DNA from: Acidobacteriota bacterium
GTDB lineage: Bacteria > Acidobacteriota > Terriglobia > Bryobacterales > Bryobacteraceae
Assembly: GCA_018268715.1 (NCBI GenBank)
Contig: JAFDVZ010000007.1
Location: 310,001-374,000 of the forward strand
Direction: 5' to 3'
DNA length: 64,000 bases
This document shows, piece by piece, positions 8,481 through 17,258 of this stretch (position 1 is its first letter; each line of letters begins with the position of its first letter). The translations under genes were made by a program, and so were the position numbers. The notes beneath the pieces are model-generated. The model was given only the letters and a program-made list of their open reading frames with translations, was not told the origin of the DNA and made no database searches.

Positions 8481-11399
8481 ATGCGATTTCCCCGATTCTC
8501 CCCGGCTGTCCTGGTTGTGCTCCACTCGGTCGCGCTCCACGCGATGGGGGCGCCGCAAATTCTCACCAATTACCTGGGCTACGACCCCTTCGGTCCTAAA
8601 CGCGCCGTAGTGCGCGGAGGCGCCGCCGATCATGTCTCGGCGTTCGAAGTGCGATCGCATCCCGACCGGACCCTGGTCTATCGCGGGACCGCCACGGGAG
8701 GCGCCGGCGTCGACCGGTGGAAGGACTGGCGGTTCTGGAGCCTGGACTTCAGCTCCGTGCAGGCGGAGGGCCTGTACGTGATTGAGGCCTACGGCAACGG
8801 CGAGATTCTGCGGTCGTTCCCGTTCCGCATTCAGAAGAACATATTGGAGCGGGCGACGTTGTCGGACGTCCTGTTCTATTTCAAGGGGCAACGAAGTTCA
8901 GGCGAGTATCTCAAGGCCGACCGGAACCTGGCCTTCCGCAACTCCGACCGCAAGCCTGTCGACGTTCACGGCGGGTGGTACGACGCGAGCGGCGACTACG
9001 GCATGCACCTTTCGCACCTGGACTTTTCGACCTACTTCAATCCGCAGCAGACGCCGCTGGCGGCCTTCAGCCTGGGACGTACGCTCGAACTGCTCGAAGC
9101 CCGCAAGGACGGCAATTATCGCCAGATCCTGATCCGGCTTGCGGACGAGTTGGCCTGGGGCGCCGATTTCCTGGTTCGTATGCGCAACCCGGGAGGGTCG
9201 TTCTACGAAACGATCGACGGGTACGCGGAAGGAAAGAGCCCGGGGGCGCGCCGCGTCGTAAGGACGATGATCGGCGGGTTCGCGGTTCGCAAGAAGGCTA
9301 CCGACGATGTGGCCAGCGGTCGGCCCGACAACGGGTTCTTCGACGTAGGCTTTCGCAACGGCGGAGGGTTCTCGATTGCCGCTCTGGCGATCGCGGCGCG
9401 CGTGGCCAAAGGGGGCGATTACGACCGTGCCGCCTACCTGCGAGCAGCCGAGGAGGCGTTCACATTCCTGAAGGCGCACAACGCGGAGGTGCTGAACGAC
9501 GGGAAGGAGAACATCGTCGACGACTATTGCGCGCTGGCGGCGGCCGCCGAACTGTATCGCACCACCCGGAAGCCCGAGTACGCCGACGCGGCCGAACAAT
9601 GGGCGACGAAGCTGGCCGGGCGATTGGCCGAGTCGGGCAGATATAAGGATTACTGGCGGGCCGACGATGGGGACCGTCCGTTCTTCCACGCGGCCGACGC
9701 CGGAGCGCCCGTGGTGGCGCTGCTCGATTACTACGAACTGGCGCCTCCGCGGATCCGGACGCGAATCCGCGACGCGGTGCGTCGGTCTCTCGAGTTTGAA
9801 CTGCGGGTGACCGGCGAGACGGCGAACCCGTTCGGCCTTGCCCGTCAGTATGTGCAGAGCAAGAACGGCGCCAGGCGAACCTCCTTCTTCTACCCCCACG
9901 ACGCGGATACGGCGCCATGGTGGCAGGGCGAAAACGCCAGGCTCGCGTCGCTGGCCACGGCGGCCCGGCTGGCCGTCCCGTTGTTTGCCGGCGACGGCCG
10001 CTTTCAGCAACGGCTGCAAGCCTACGCCCTCAACCAGCTGAACTGGATTCTCGGGCTGAATCCGTTCGACGCCTCCATGTTGCAGGGGGCCGGTCGAAAC
10101 AACCCCGAGTACGTGTTCTTCTCCAGTTGGGAGTATAAGAGCGCGCCGGGCGGCATCTGCAACGGCATCACGTCCGGCTACCAGGACGAACACGATATCG
10201 ACTTCAACGTTCCCTACGAGGTGACCGGGCAGGACTCGGACTGGCGTTGGGCTGAGCAGTGGATCCCGCACGGGGCGTGGTATCTGCTGGCCGTCGCCGC
10301 CGGCGAGACCGCGGCGCCGCGGGCCGACAAGGTGTCGATCGGGTATATCTTTCCGCAGAACCGTGTGCTCGACCCGGCCGAAGTGCTGGCGGAGAAGCTG
10401 ACTCACATCAACTACGCGTTCGCCAACATTCGCAATGGCGAGATGGTGGAGGGATTCGATCACGACACCGAGAACTTCAGGGTGCTGAACGGGCTCAAGG
10501 CGAGGAATCCGTCGTTGAAGATACTCGTGTCGGTCGGAGGTTGGACCTGGTCCGGCGGATTCTCCGACATGGCGCTGACGGAGAAGTCGAGGAAGCGGTT
10601 CATCGACAGCGCCCTGGCGTTCCTGGCGCGCCATCGGCTGGATGGATTGGACGTGGACTGGGAGTATCCGGGCCAGAAAGGGATGGACAACGTCTTCCGC
10701 CCCGAAGACAAGGAAAACTGCACGGCGCTATTTGCGGAACTGCGCGCGGCGCTCGACCGGGCGGGCCAACAGGCGGGTAAACGCTATCTGCTGACGATGG
10801 CGACTCAGGCCGCCGACGTGTGGCTGGAGCACACCGAGATGGACAAGCTGTCGCAATCGCTGGATTTCGTGAACCTGATGGCTTACGACCAATTCGGTGA
10901 GTGGGACGCCGTCGCCGGACATCACGCGCCCCTGTTCACTCATCCCGACAATCCGAAAGCGACATCCGCCGCCGACGTCATCACCCACTACATCGCCGCG
11001 GGCGTTCCGGCGTCGAAATTGGTGCTGGGCGTTCCGTTCTACGGCAAGGCCTGGAGCGACGCCACGCCCGCAACCCATGGGTTGTATCAACCGGCGAAGA
11101 AGATGCCGCAACGGCTGGACGGATCGTTTCGGAACATCCGCGAGAACCTGGCGGACAAGAAGGGCTTCATCCGTTATTGGGACGACGTCTCAAAGGCGCC
11201 GTATCTTTATAATCCGCAATCGCGGATTTTCGTTTCGTATGAAGATGAGGCGTCGCTGCGGGTGAAGTGCCGCTATGTTTTGGATCGCGGCTTGGCCGGA
11301 GTCATGTTCTGGCAGCATTCTACCGACTCCGCCGGGACCTTGCAGGGCGTGATTGCGGCGGGGTTGAATATCGCTGGGCCGGCGCCGGCCGGAAAGTGA
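8481..11399 (+). CDS. Secreted two-domain glycoside hydrolase: GH9 plus GH18 (chitinase)
   Basis: One 972-residue chain carries a signal peptide, an N-terminal Ig-like CelD_N-type domain (about 25-120), a GH9 catalytic domain (about 125-605) and a GH18 domain (about 615-965). In GH9 the motif GGWYDASGDYG (about 165-174) gives the Asp pair, and WRWAEQWIPH holds a Glu near 592 in the general-acid position. In GH18 the signature DGLDVDWEYPG (about 720-730) supplies the catalytic Glu. GH9 includes cellulases and exo-glucosaminidases, while GH18 enzymes are mainly chitinases, so a combined attack on chitin/chitosan is plausible. A strong hairpin terminator follows. Confidence 0.92.
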   Translation: MRFPRFSPAVLVVLHSVALHAMGAPQILTNYLGYDPFGPKRAVVRGGAADHVSAFEVRSHPDRTLVYRGTATGGAGVDRWKDWRFWSLDFSSVQAEGLYVIEAYGNGEILRSFPFRIQKNILERATLSDVLFYFKGQRSSGEYLKADRNLAFRNSDRKPVDVHGGWYDASGDYGMHLSHLDFSTYFNPQQTPLAAFSLGRTLELLEARKDGNYRQILIRLADELAWGADFLVRMRNPGGSFYETIDGYAEGKSPGARRVVRTMIGGFAVRKKATDDVASGRPDNGFFDVGFRNGGGFSIAALAIAARVAKGGDYDRAAYLRAAEEAFTFLKAHNAEVLNDGKENIVDDYCALAAAAELYRTTRKPEYADAAEQWATKLAGRLAESGRYKDYWRADDGDRPFFHAADAGAPVVALLDYYELAPPRIRTRIRDAVRRSLEFELRVTGETANPFGLARQYVQSKNGARRTSFFYPHDADTAPWWQGENARLASLATAARLAVPLFAGDGRFQQRLQAYALNQLNWILGLNPFDASMLQGAGRNNPEYVFFSSWEYKSAPGGICNGITSGYQDEHDIDFNVPYEVTGQDSDWRWAEQWIPHGAWYLLAVAAGETAAPRADKVSIGYIFPQNRVLDPAEVLAEKLTHINYAFANIRNGEMVEGFDHDTENFRVLNGLKARNPSLKILVSVGGWTWSGGFSDMALTEKSRKRFIDSALAFLARHRLDGLDVDWEYPGQKGMDNVFRPEDKENCTALFAELRAALDRAGQQAGKRYLLTMATQAADVWLEHTEMDKLSQSLDFVNLMAYDQFGEWDAVAGHHAPLFTHPDNPKATSAADVITHYIAAGVPASKLVLGVPFYGKAWSDATPATHGLYQPAKKMPQRLDGSFRNIRENLADKKGFIRYWDDVSKAPYLYNPQSRIFVSYEDEASLRVKCRYVLDRGLAGVMFWQHSTDSAGTLQGVIAAGLNIAGPAPAGK

Positions 11400-11418
11400 A
11401 TCCTGCTTCGAGGTGAGG

Positions 11419-11459
11419 GACTCGCCCGGCCCTCCATGAAGCCGGGCGAGTCTATTACA
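11419..11459 (+). terminator. Hairpin terminator after the GH9-GH18 gene
   Basis: A perfect 12-bp inverted repeat, GACTCGCCCGGC at 11419-11430 and its complement at 11441-11452, encloses a 10-base loop and is followed by a short TATT. It lies between two convergent genes and probably ends transcription of the + strand gene. Confidence 0.8.
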
Positions 11460-11461
11460 AC

Positions 11462-12616
11462 CTACTGCCCGATCGCGCCGCGAGCGCCGGACTGGCACGA
11501 CTTGCAGATGCCGGTGACGCCGCTGCCCAGAATCCGGATGAACTGGCAATAGGTGGACAGCTTGTTCAGTTCCGCATTCGACAACTCAGCCTTGGTGAAC
11601 GGCGTCTCGGTGACGGCGTTGACCGAGGTCGGCGGGACGCCCTGGAACGTGACGCTCCGCAGGTTCGTGCCCCAAGCCAGTCCGCCGCTGGCGAGATTCT
11701 GCGGGCCGGCCTTCGTCGGATCGCAGTAACCACCGCTGTTCTGCTTGGATTTCAGCGTGAACAGGATCTTGACCGTGATCGCCGAGGACGGATTGTTGAT
11801 CAGATTCTGAGCCACCAGATCGTCCAGAATGCTGAGTGACGCAAGGCCGTTGGGCGTCACAGGGCAGGAGCAGCAACTCTGCATCTCTTCGTTCGGATCG
11901 AATGTGTACACGTTTGCGCAGAGCGTGCTGGCGGAATCGTCGGAGGCTGAGCCAAGCCCCATCGAGCCGGCATTGGACAGGGTGATCTGTCCCGATCCAT
12001 AGTTCGTGTTGAAGTACTTCAGCTGGAACGTGTCGGTGGGGCAGCCGCTGTCCAGAATCACCGTCGGCCCGTAGCGCAACTGGGCGATGGCGAAGTAGGA
12101 GCCGTCGGTCTCGGTGACGACCACGCTGGTGAACTGAGTGGAGTCGGACGCCGCGCTCACCAGCGCTCCCGCGTTCCCCTCGATCAGCAGGTTGATCGTG
12201 CCCAGCGGCGTCGCCCCGTTGTAGAAAGTAGCGGTGAACGGGTGGAGGCCGAAGGAGTTTGGCTCGACCTCAAATCCGAAAGTGGCGGAGGGCACGGCCA
12301 GCGTTATGGTGACCGTGGAGCCGGGCGTGGCTAGCGTCCGCGGCGTGGGGCTTTCCGTGTTGGGCGGCTGCCCCCAGGTGGCCCAACTGTTGGGAACCGT
12401 ACGTGCGGTCACACTGGGACTGAAGGCCACGGTTTGAACGCCGTCGGTAATGTTCGCCACTGAGGTCCAGTCCGGTCCTGTGACTGGCAGCACGGTCGTG
12501 CCGTTGATGTAGGCTGGCGTGGGGCGGCACACGGGGCGAAACGAATCAGCGTTGGCGATGACTGTCAGCGACAATGCGGTGAAGATCAGGCTGTGAAGTT
12601 TTCTCTGCACGGACAT
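11462..12616 (-). CDS. Secreted hypothetical protein with a Cys cluster
   Basis: This 384-residue protein has an N-terminal signal peptide (ending near IANADS), a beta-rich N-terminal half with features of a secreted adhesive or PEP-CTERM-like domain, and a Cys-rich centre (LCAN, then MQSCCSCPV) plus a terminal CKSC pair. I do not recognise the family. No catalytic motif is visible. It seems to be a single-gene unit; bases 12617-12829 upstream, next to the integrated element, are its probable promoter region. Confidence 0.7.
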   Translation of the reverse strand: MSVQRKLHSLIFTALSLTVIANADSFRPVCRPTPAYINGTTVLPVTGPDWTSVANITDGVQTVAFSPSVTARTVPNSWATWGQPPNTESPTPRTLATPGSTVTITLAVPSATFGFEVEPNSFGLHPFTATFYNGATPLGTINLLIEGNAGALVSAASDSTQFTSVVVTETDGSYFAIAQLRYGPTVILDSGCPTDTFQLKYFNTNYGSGQITLSNAGSMGLGSASDDSASTLCANVYTFDPNEEMQSCCSCPVTPNGLASLSILDDLVAQNLINNPSSAITVKILFTLKSKQNSGGYCDPTKAGPQNLASGGLAWGTNLRSVTFQGVPPTSVNAVTETPFTKAELSNAELNKLSTYCQFIRILGSGVTGICKSCQSGARGAIGQ

Positions 12617-12829
12617 TCCTCTCTATTTCGGCCTCGCGGCTTCGGGCAGCTCAGCGCTGATGGTAGCAGGCGACCTAAGTTCCTACAACTAGCTGAACGG
12701 ACTAGCCTTGAGCGCACCACCTCGCCTCATACCGGCTGGAGGCCTCGCGGGCGCGGCGGAATCGTCGCCTGGAGGGAGAAGAAAAGGGGCAGATTCGCGG
12801 GATATCCGCTTGGCTGGGTCTTGAATGGC

Positions 12830-12876
12830 TGGCGCGCCCGGAGGGACTCGAACCCCCGGCCTACTGGTTCGAAGCC
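12830..12876 (-). repeat. attL: 47-bp tRNA-Arg 3'-half fragment
   Basis: These 47 bases are identical to the 3' half of the tRNA-Arg gene at 21235-21281, running from anticodon stem to CCA. The sequence diverges immediately after base 12876, so no 5' half of a tRNA exists here. This is the left attachment site remnant left by integration. Confidence 0.93.
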
Positions 12877-12957
12877 GTAAGGTTACACTGAATCAACAAC
12901 TTAGCGCCGGTCTCATCCTTTGCTAACGGGTGTGACCGGTTGTTCGTTTTCATGCAC

Positions 12958-13050
12958 TTGCGCCGAGTCGATTCCGAGACCTATGCAATGGAGCGCAACG
13001 CTTCTATGCAGGGGGTGGGCACAATTTTGGGCACAGTCTTCGACGCATAA
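12958..13050 (+). pseudogene. Possible vestige of a second integrase C-terminus
   Basis: The frame ends with VGTILGTVFDA and stops at TAA 13048-13050. Its DNA resembles the 3' end of the integrase gene: a 21-base stretch at 13015-13035 matches 21146-21166 with one mismatch, and both are preceded by an ATGGA(G/A)CG...CAGG context encoding AMER-like residues. It may be the 3' remnant of an earlier element's integrase, or a shared recombination-arm sequence. No longer integrase homology is visible upstream. Bases 13051-13186 hold nothing I can support. Confidence 0.45.
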
Positions 13051-13186
13051 AGCGAACGCCGGAGGGGGGCCCGACCGGGGTACCTGGACCCCAGAAGCAC
13101 AACGCTTGGTAACCAAAGTCGGTGCTCGACGCGGTGAGCCGCACGCAAGTCTGAATGGCTACCATGGTCCGCGAGTGGGAAGTGCT

Positions 13187-13420
13187 TCAGGGCTTTGCCA
13201 CGCACTTCTCAGTGGCATCCGGTATGTACCCGTCCGCGCACCAGCAATTGCCGGACGCCCCGCGATACGCATGTGGATCTGGACAGGGCGGAGGTTCCGG
13301 TGGCAATTCAACGAGGGCGTTCAATTCGATCCAAAGGGCTTTCCCGGTGTCAGGTCCGCCCAGAATTCGAACTCTTCTATATTGACTCCAGCCACGAAGC
13401 CGGAATGCCGTGTCGATCAC
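13187..13420 (-). CDS. Hypothetical small Cys-rich ORF
   Basis: This 77-residue frame has a Pro-rich linker followed by a compact C-terminal Cys cluster (CPDPHAYRG...GNCWCADG...EKC), which looks like a real small disulfide or binding module. It overlaps the 3' end of the neighbouring membrane ORF (13377-13757) in another frame, so the two may be one gene split by a frameshift. No family is recognised. Confidence 0.35.
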   Translation of the reverse strand: MIDTAFRLRGWSQYRRVRILGGPDTGKALWIELNALVELPPEPPPCPDPHAYRGASGNCWCADGYIPDATEKCVAKP

Positions 13421-13757
13421 AAGCCCCGGCGTTTCGTCGCCGAGAAAGCACCGCTAGATCGGCGTTTGAAAGCTCGGAAATGCCCCACTCATCGTGAATC
13501 TTCTGCGCGTTCTCAAGCGATTCGCGGGCTTTGTCCACGTCGCGGGTTCCGTAAGCGGCTTTGCGGAGTTTGCATCGACTGCCTTTGGGTATTGCCGTCC
13601 AGGATTCAAAGTCGGCGAGAATCACACTGGCAGCCACAATCACCATGAGTATCCGTGCGATGATGCCCGTAATTGCGAACGGCTTAGACGGCGAAGATTG
13701 GTTCCCGAAGCCGCCGACCTTGCGACCGCTCGGGAGCACATTTGACTTTGACTCCAT
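13377..13757 (-). CDS. Hypothetical single-span membrane protein
   Basis: A 126-residue frame with one clear membrane segment (about residues 29-48, AITGIIARILMVIVAASVIL) after a short basic N-terminus, then a charged helical region (KARESLENAQKIHDEWG). It lies inside the integrated element near its left end. The downstream overlap with a Cys-rich ORF in another frame may mark a frameshift. Function unknown. Bases 13758-13989 show no convincing gene. Confidence 0.4.
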   Translation of the reverse strand: MESKSNVLPSGRKVGGFGNQSSPSKPFAITGIIARILMVIVAASVILADFESWTAIPKGSRCKLRKAAYGTRDVDKARESLENAQKIHDEWGISELSNADLAVLSRRRNAGACDRHGIPASWLESI

Positions 13758-13989
13758 ACGAAACCAAAACGCGAGTCTACCACTCTGAAGACGAGGGCGG
13801 GCACTGTCGCCATCACGCGCGCAGCCCCATCGGGTCCCACCGGGTACCCGGAGATCCCGGTCCGATTTCAGGCCGAGACCGTGCGGGCGCGCAGGCGGCG
13901 CGGTAATCTCAACAACATTTTGAAAAACTCGATAGTCGGCTTACGCGCTGCGGGCCGCAAGTGGTCGGGCGAGAGTCCGGCGATACCCT

Positions 13990-14439
13990 CTACGGTCGCC
14001 GGGATTGCTGCTGAAGCCTTTCTTGGCGGAGGATTGCCGTCCTACACTGTTTGCCGTCCACATCGATCACGTACATTGTGCCTTTCTCTTGAGCGTACTT
14101 GATCTCGTCGCCGACGATGAACCGGCAACCGTGGTGCTTGTTAGCGATCGCCCTGCCGATAGCCACAGCCGGGACGCCCCCCGTCGTAGTCGCATCTTCG
14201 ACGTTGAAAACGTAGCCGTCGCCTACGATGATGATGTCATTCGCCTTCGCGTGCGAGTAGTGGACTCTGGCCGTGTCGATTTGGGTGGTCGGGCCGACCT
14301 GCTGCGCGCTTCCGGTCACGGCTTCGGCCTGTGAAGAAGATCGTTGCGATGCGTCCACAACCTTTCCTGATTTCCACTCCCGATCTTTACCAGGAATCGC
14401 GACGGCGATGCATAGGAAAAGTAGCCAACTGGATTTCAC
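13990..14439 (-). CDS. Secreted hypothetical protein carried by the element
   Basis: I start this 149-residue protein at GTG 14439, because GGAGG lies six bases upstream and the product then begins directly with a signal peptide (KSSWLLFLCIAVAIPGKD). The mature start DREWKSGKVVD and the C-terminal block YAQEKGTMYVIDVDGKQC resemble a recurring type of short secreted acidobacterial protein of unknown function. It is on the opposite strand to the replication block and may be cargo changing the host surface, which is inference. Confidence 0.65.
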   Translation of the reverse strand: MKSSWLLFLCIAVAIPGKDREWKSGKVVDASQRSSSQAEAVTGSAQQVGPTTQIDTARVHYSHAKANDIIIVGDGYVFNVEDATTTGGVPAVAIGRAIANKHHGCRFIVGDEIKYAQEKGTMYVIDVDGKQCRTAILRQERLQQQSRRP

Positions 14440-14537
14440 GTGGTTCCTCCGCGACAGGAAGTGTAACATTTTCCGAGCTGGGGTATTTCACGTGACTCGC
14501 GCTTTTCTCTGGGTCTAGTCGGGTACGATCAAACTAG

Positions 14538-15002
14538 ATGGCGGCGCTCGGCAATCCCCGATACGAAGCGTTTGCACGACGAGTCGCGAACGACATGGCC
14601 TTCGGTCGCGCCTATACCGAGTCCGGCTTCGGCGCGAGCGGCAACGGGGCATACGTCAATGGTGCTCGTTTGGCGAGGCGGCCAGAGGTCGCGCAGCGCA
14701 TCGCCGAACTAAGAGCGACGGGCGTACAGCGGGCCGTTCAGAACGCTGAGGTTACGCGCGAATACGTGCTTACCGGCCTTAGTGAAATTGCGAAAAGCGG
14801 AAAGAACGAATCCGCCCGCGTTCGTGCGTACGAACTGCTCGGGAAGACGCTGGGACTGTTCGTGGATCGGACGGAGGTCACAACCGGGAACCCGGAACCC
14901 GAGTTGGATCCCACAATGCTTTCTTGGGACGAGTTGCAGACGATTCTGGTTCTCCAGCGCAAAGCTCGCCGAACGTCGACCCTCGGCTCGGGTCGTCCAT
15001 AA
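14538..15002 (+). CDS. Phage terminase small subunit (TerS-like)
   Basis: The 154-residue protein begins with NPRYEAFARRVANDMAFGRAY and AYVNGARLARRPEVAQRI, the helix-turn-helix DNA-recognition part of Terminase_2-type small subunits. It then has a coiled helical segment and the typical ending RAYELLGKTLGLFVDRTEV. Small terminases select the DNA that the large subunit packages. No large terminase, portal or head gene is present in the element, so a TerS here would redirect a helper phage's packaging motor, as in several satellite phages. That role is inference. No strong ribosome binding site was seen. Bases 15003-15151 are GC-rich and contain no gene. Confidence 0.78.
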   Translation: MAALGNPRYEAFARRVANDMAFGRAYTESGFGASGNGAYVNGARLARRPEVAQRIAELRATGVQRAVQNAEVTREYVLTGLSEIAKSGKNESARVRAYELLGKTLGLFVDRTEVTTGNPEPELDPTMLSWDELQTILVLQRKARRTSTLGSGRP

Positions 15003-15151
15003 GTCGCGGAGGCTGTTCACGAGGTCTTCGACAGCCGGGGGTAGCCGAGTGGCGGGAGCCCCCGCTCAGGGCATCGGCGACCGCCATGCGGCCCGCAGAC
15101 CACCAGCGGATAGATTCGACTATCCACGAATCCCGGACGGTGCTGGTATCA

Positions 15152-15961
15152 CTACGCCGACTTTGTATGCTCCTTTCGACTTCGTCTTTCCGCTCGCCGC
15201 CTCTTCGCGCCCGTCCTTCGCCACCACCGATTCCTCGCCACGTTCAGAGCACATTGACTTCCGCAGTACTTCTTGTTGCCTCGACTGGTCGTGAAATTCC
15301 TTCGACAGTTCAAATTCGCACATCGCCGGATAGTTAACCCGTCGGTCAGGTCCATAGCGAGCATGAGTAGCATCGCGTTCCACAAGGAGGCGACGCGGAA
15401 GGAGATTGTCGGCGGATTGCACCCAATGATCTCGACCGTCAACATAGGTCCGCCGGGACCGAATCCAAGGGCACCATAACGACTTGCTGCATCGAATAGC
15501 GAAGCAAACTTCTTGGGCTGCCTTCGGCCAACCAAACAGCGCTGCAACTCGACGAACAGCCGGTGAGCTTCGCGCCAGTCATCCAGATCAATCGCAAAAT
15601 CGAATCCGTCAACATCCGCAGGCCACGGCATCGCCCCAAGCGCGCCAACTCGTGACGTAAACGCTGCGATCTCCTCCGCGCGATCTGGCCTAACGTCCAA
15701 GAATTCAACGTGGGCTGCCCTAGCATTCTGTTGAGCCGAGTAGTAGGGCTCGAAGATCTCTTTGTGCTCGCCTGAATAGCGCCCGAACAGATGGGTGGTG
15801 GTTGGAGGTCGCTGGCGCTCGGCACCCGCGAAGGCAGCCTGATAGCTTTGGGGGGAATTCGGGACTCGGTGACGGATCTCGGCGTCCCGAGGAATGTGAA
15901 TCGCTTCGCCAAGTTCTAGGGTGGGTTCCACCACCACAGGTGCTAGATATGAAAAGTCCAT
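15152..15961 (-). CDS. Zinc-finger (CGNR-like) protein, candidate regulator
   Basis: I place the start at ATG 15961, which has AGAGG five bases upstream. The C-terminus carries RRCANLNCRRNFTTSRGNKKYCGSQC in two CxxxxC/CxxxC pairs followed by a strongly basic tail, the pattern of small zinc-ribbon DNA-binding modules at the end of CGNR-type proteins. The preceding 200 residues resemble no family I can name. It is divergent from the HTH-led replication operon across an 84-bp region with operator-like repeats, the typical position for a repressor of that operon. The regulatory role is inference. Confidence 0.6.
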   Translation of the reverse strand: MDFSYLAPVVVEPTLELGEAIHIPRDAEIRHRVPNSPQSYQAAFAGAERQRPPTTTHLFGRYSGEHKEIFEPYYSAQQNARAAHVEFLDVRPDRAEEIAAFTSRVGALGAMPWPADVDGFDFAIDLDDWREAHRLFVELQRCLVGRRQPKKFASLFDAASRYGALGFGPGGPMLTVEIIGCNPPTISFRVASLWNAMLLMLAMDLTDGLTIRRCANLNCRRNFTTSRGNKKYCGSQCALNVARNRWWRRTGAKRRRAERRSRKEHTKSA

Positions 15962-16045
15962 ATGTTCCTCTAGCAACACTGTGGCACGCTTTGAAGTAGA
16001 TTAGCAACGCTAATCAAGACTTGCTGTCGAAAGGAGTTATTTCGA
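15962..16045. promoter_or_regulatory. Divergent control region with operator-like repeats
   Basis: The 84 bases between the divergent zinc-finger and HTH genes hold a perfect 7-bp inverted repeat GATTAGC-AAC-GCTAATC (15999-16015). Part of it, TAGCAACGCT, recurs as TAGCAACACT at 15971-15980, 31 bases away (about three helical turns). AAGGAG at 16031-16036 is the ribosome binding site of the HTH gene. This is a likely binding site for the HTH protein or the divergent zinc-finger protein. Confidence 0.65.
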
Positions 16046-16255
16046 ATGAATGGGAGTCTTATAGAACCACTCTGGACCGAGCACGATCTGGCGAGGGTTC
16101 GCAAACAGTCCGTTGCGACGATCAGGCGTGAGCGTCTCCTGAAACGCGGACCGAAGTATCTGAAGATCGGAGCTGCTGTCCGGTATCGGCCCGAGGATGT
16201 CGCTGCATGGCTGTCGTCCCGGCCCACTGGGGGTTCCGAAGCGAGGCAGGCATGA
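16046..16255 (+). CDS. AlpA/excisionase-type helix-turn-helix protein
   Basis: A 69-residue protein of the MerR-like excisionase/AlpA class: LWTEHDLARVRKQSVATIRRER forms the helix-turn-helix, followed by the wing GPKYLKIGAAVRYRPEDVAAWL. Such proteins either bend DNA for excision or activate satellite gene expression. It has a strong AAGGAG at optimal spacing and leads a chain of four ATGA-coupled genes (through 18268). As first gene of the replication operon in a satellite-like element it is the best candidate for the master switch, by analogy with AlpA in Gram-negative PICIs. Confidence 0.8.
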   Translation: MNGSLIEPLWTEHDLARVRKQSVATIRRERLLKRGPKYLKIGAAVRYRPEDVAAWLSSRPTGGSEARQA

Positions 16256-16494
16256 GAACGGAAGCATCCGGTGCGCGTGCTGAGGCGGGCGCGGTCGGTC
16301 CGGCGCTTACGTCTCTCCGCCGTCATAGCATCGCGGTCCTTCGCCTCGATCACGAGCGCAGCAATGCGGAGGCGGCCCGCCTCATCGTGGCCGACGCTGA
16401 ACGCTTCGGCGGACGCGAAGGCGGTTTGGTGCGGTGGGCATGGTTGGTGTTCAAATCGGAGCAACATCAGGAAAAGACGGTGAGTCTCAGATGA
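16252..16494 (+). CDS. Small hypothetical protein in the replication operon
   Basis: This 80-residue protein starts at the ATG that overlaps the stop of the HTH gene (ATGA) and ends with an ATGA overlap into the primase gene, so it is a genuine member of the operon. It is helical and charged, with no motif I recognise. The ORF can be extended upstream in frame to 16207, but the overlap argues for 16252. Confidence 0.65.
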   Translation: MRTEASGARAEAGAVGPALTSLRRHSIAVLRLDHERSNAEAARLIVADAERFGGREGGLVRWAWLVFKSEQHQEKTVSLR

Positions 16495-17258
16495 CTGCAT
16501 CCGAGATCGCGCGGGTTCTAAGCGCTAAGCGTAGCGGCGACGGATGGATGGCGTGCTGCCCGGCGCACGAAGATCGCACGCCATCGCTCCACATCTCGGA
16601 GGGTATTGACGGCAAGGTGTTGGTGAAGTGTTTCGCTGGCTGCGGACAGCGTGCGGTTCTGGACGCTCTGCGCGGGATCGGACTGGACTGCGGAGATAGG
16701 CGAGAGACGTCCGAGTGGCTCGAATGGCGTGATGGCATCCGGTATCGCCGCGATTGGGGCGCGCCCGTTTGCGCTTACCGGTATCATGATGAGCACGGAG
16801 TCGTGCTGTACTCGGTGGTTCGCTTCGCCCCGAAGGACTTCAAGCCTGGCTATTACGACGGTGCGAAGTGGACATGGAAGAAGCATCCGAACCAAGTGCT
16901 GTATCGCTTGCCGGAGGTCCTCGAAGCGCCAATCGTCTTTGTCGTGGAAGGTGAACGCGATGTTGAGACGATGCGGGCTTGGGGGTTCGTCGCGACCACG
17001 AATGCTGGCGGCGCGAACGCGCCATGGCTACCGCAGTACACTGAATCCCTGCGCGGGCGGGAAGTAATCTTGATCCCCGACAACGATGCCCCCGGTCTTG
17101 GGCGAGTCGTGCGGATCGCGCGCGAGTTGCGTGGCAGGGTCGAACGACTTGTCTTTCTGCGCCTCGATGGCGCTAAGGATATAAGCGAGTGGTTCGATCA
17201 CGGTCACTCCGAAGTCGAACTTGTCTGCCAGTTAGACGGAGAGGCGGCCCGCCGATGA
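16491..17258 (+). CDS. CHC2 zinc-finger plus TOPRIM primase-like protein
   Basis: The 255-residue protein has an N-terminal zinc ribbon (C23, H26, C47, C51 in CCPAHEDRTPSLH and KCFAGC) as in DnaG/phage primases, then a linker, then a TOPRIM fold with FVVEGERD (Glu about 153) and the metal-binding IPDNDAPG (Asp about 197 and 199). The usual RNA polymerase core between them is short, as in many phage and satellite primases. It is ATGA-coupled on both sides to the small protein and the RepA-like ATPase. It likely primes replication of the excised element. Confidence 0.85.
   Translation: MTASEIARVLSAKRSGDGWMACCPAHEDRTPSLHISEGIDGKVLVKCFAGCGQRAVLDALRGIGLDCGDRRETSEWLEWRDGIRYRRDWGAPVCAYRYHDEHGVVLYSVVRFAPKDFKPGYYDGAKWTWKKHPNQVLYRLPEVLEAPIVFVVEGERDVETMRAWGFVATTNAGGANAPWLPQYTESLRGREVILIPDNDAPGLGRVVRIARELRGRVERLVFLRLDGAKDISEWFDHGHSEVELVCQLDGEAARR

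Noticed and set aside
12593-12880. ORF ending in RARRDSNPRPTGSKP, and a similar one at 21215-21436
   Set aside because: This peptide is the well-known translation of a tRNA gene; there is no protein-coding support.
12920-13648. 242-codon + strand frame at the left end of the element
   Set aside because: No recognisable domain and no ribosome binding site; it overlaps more plausible minus-strand frames.
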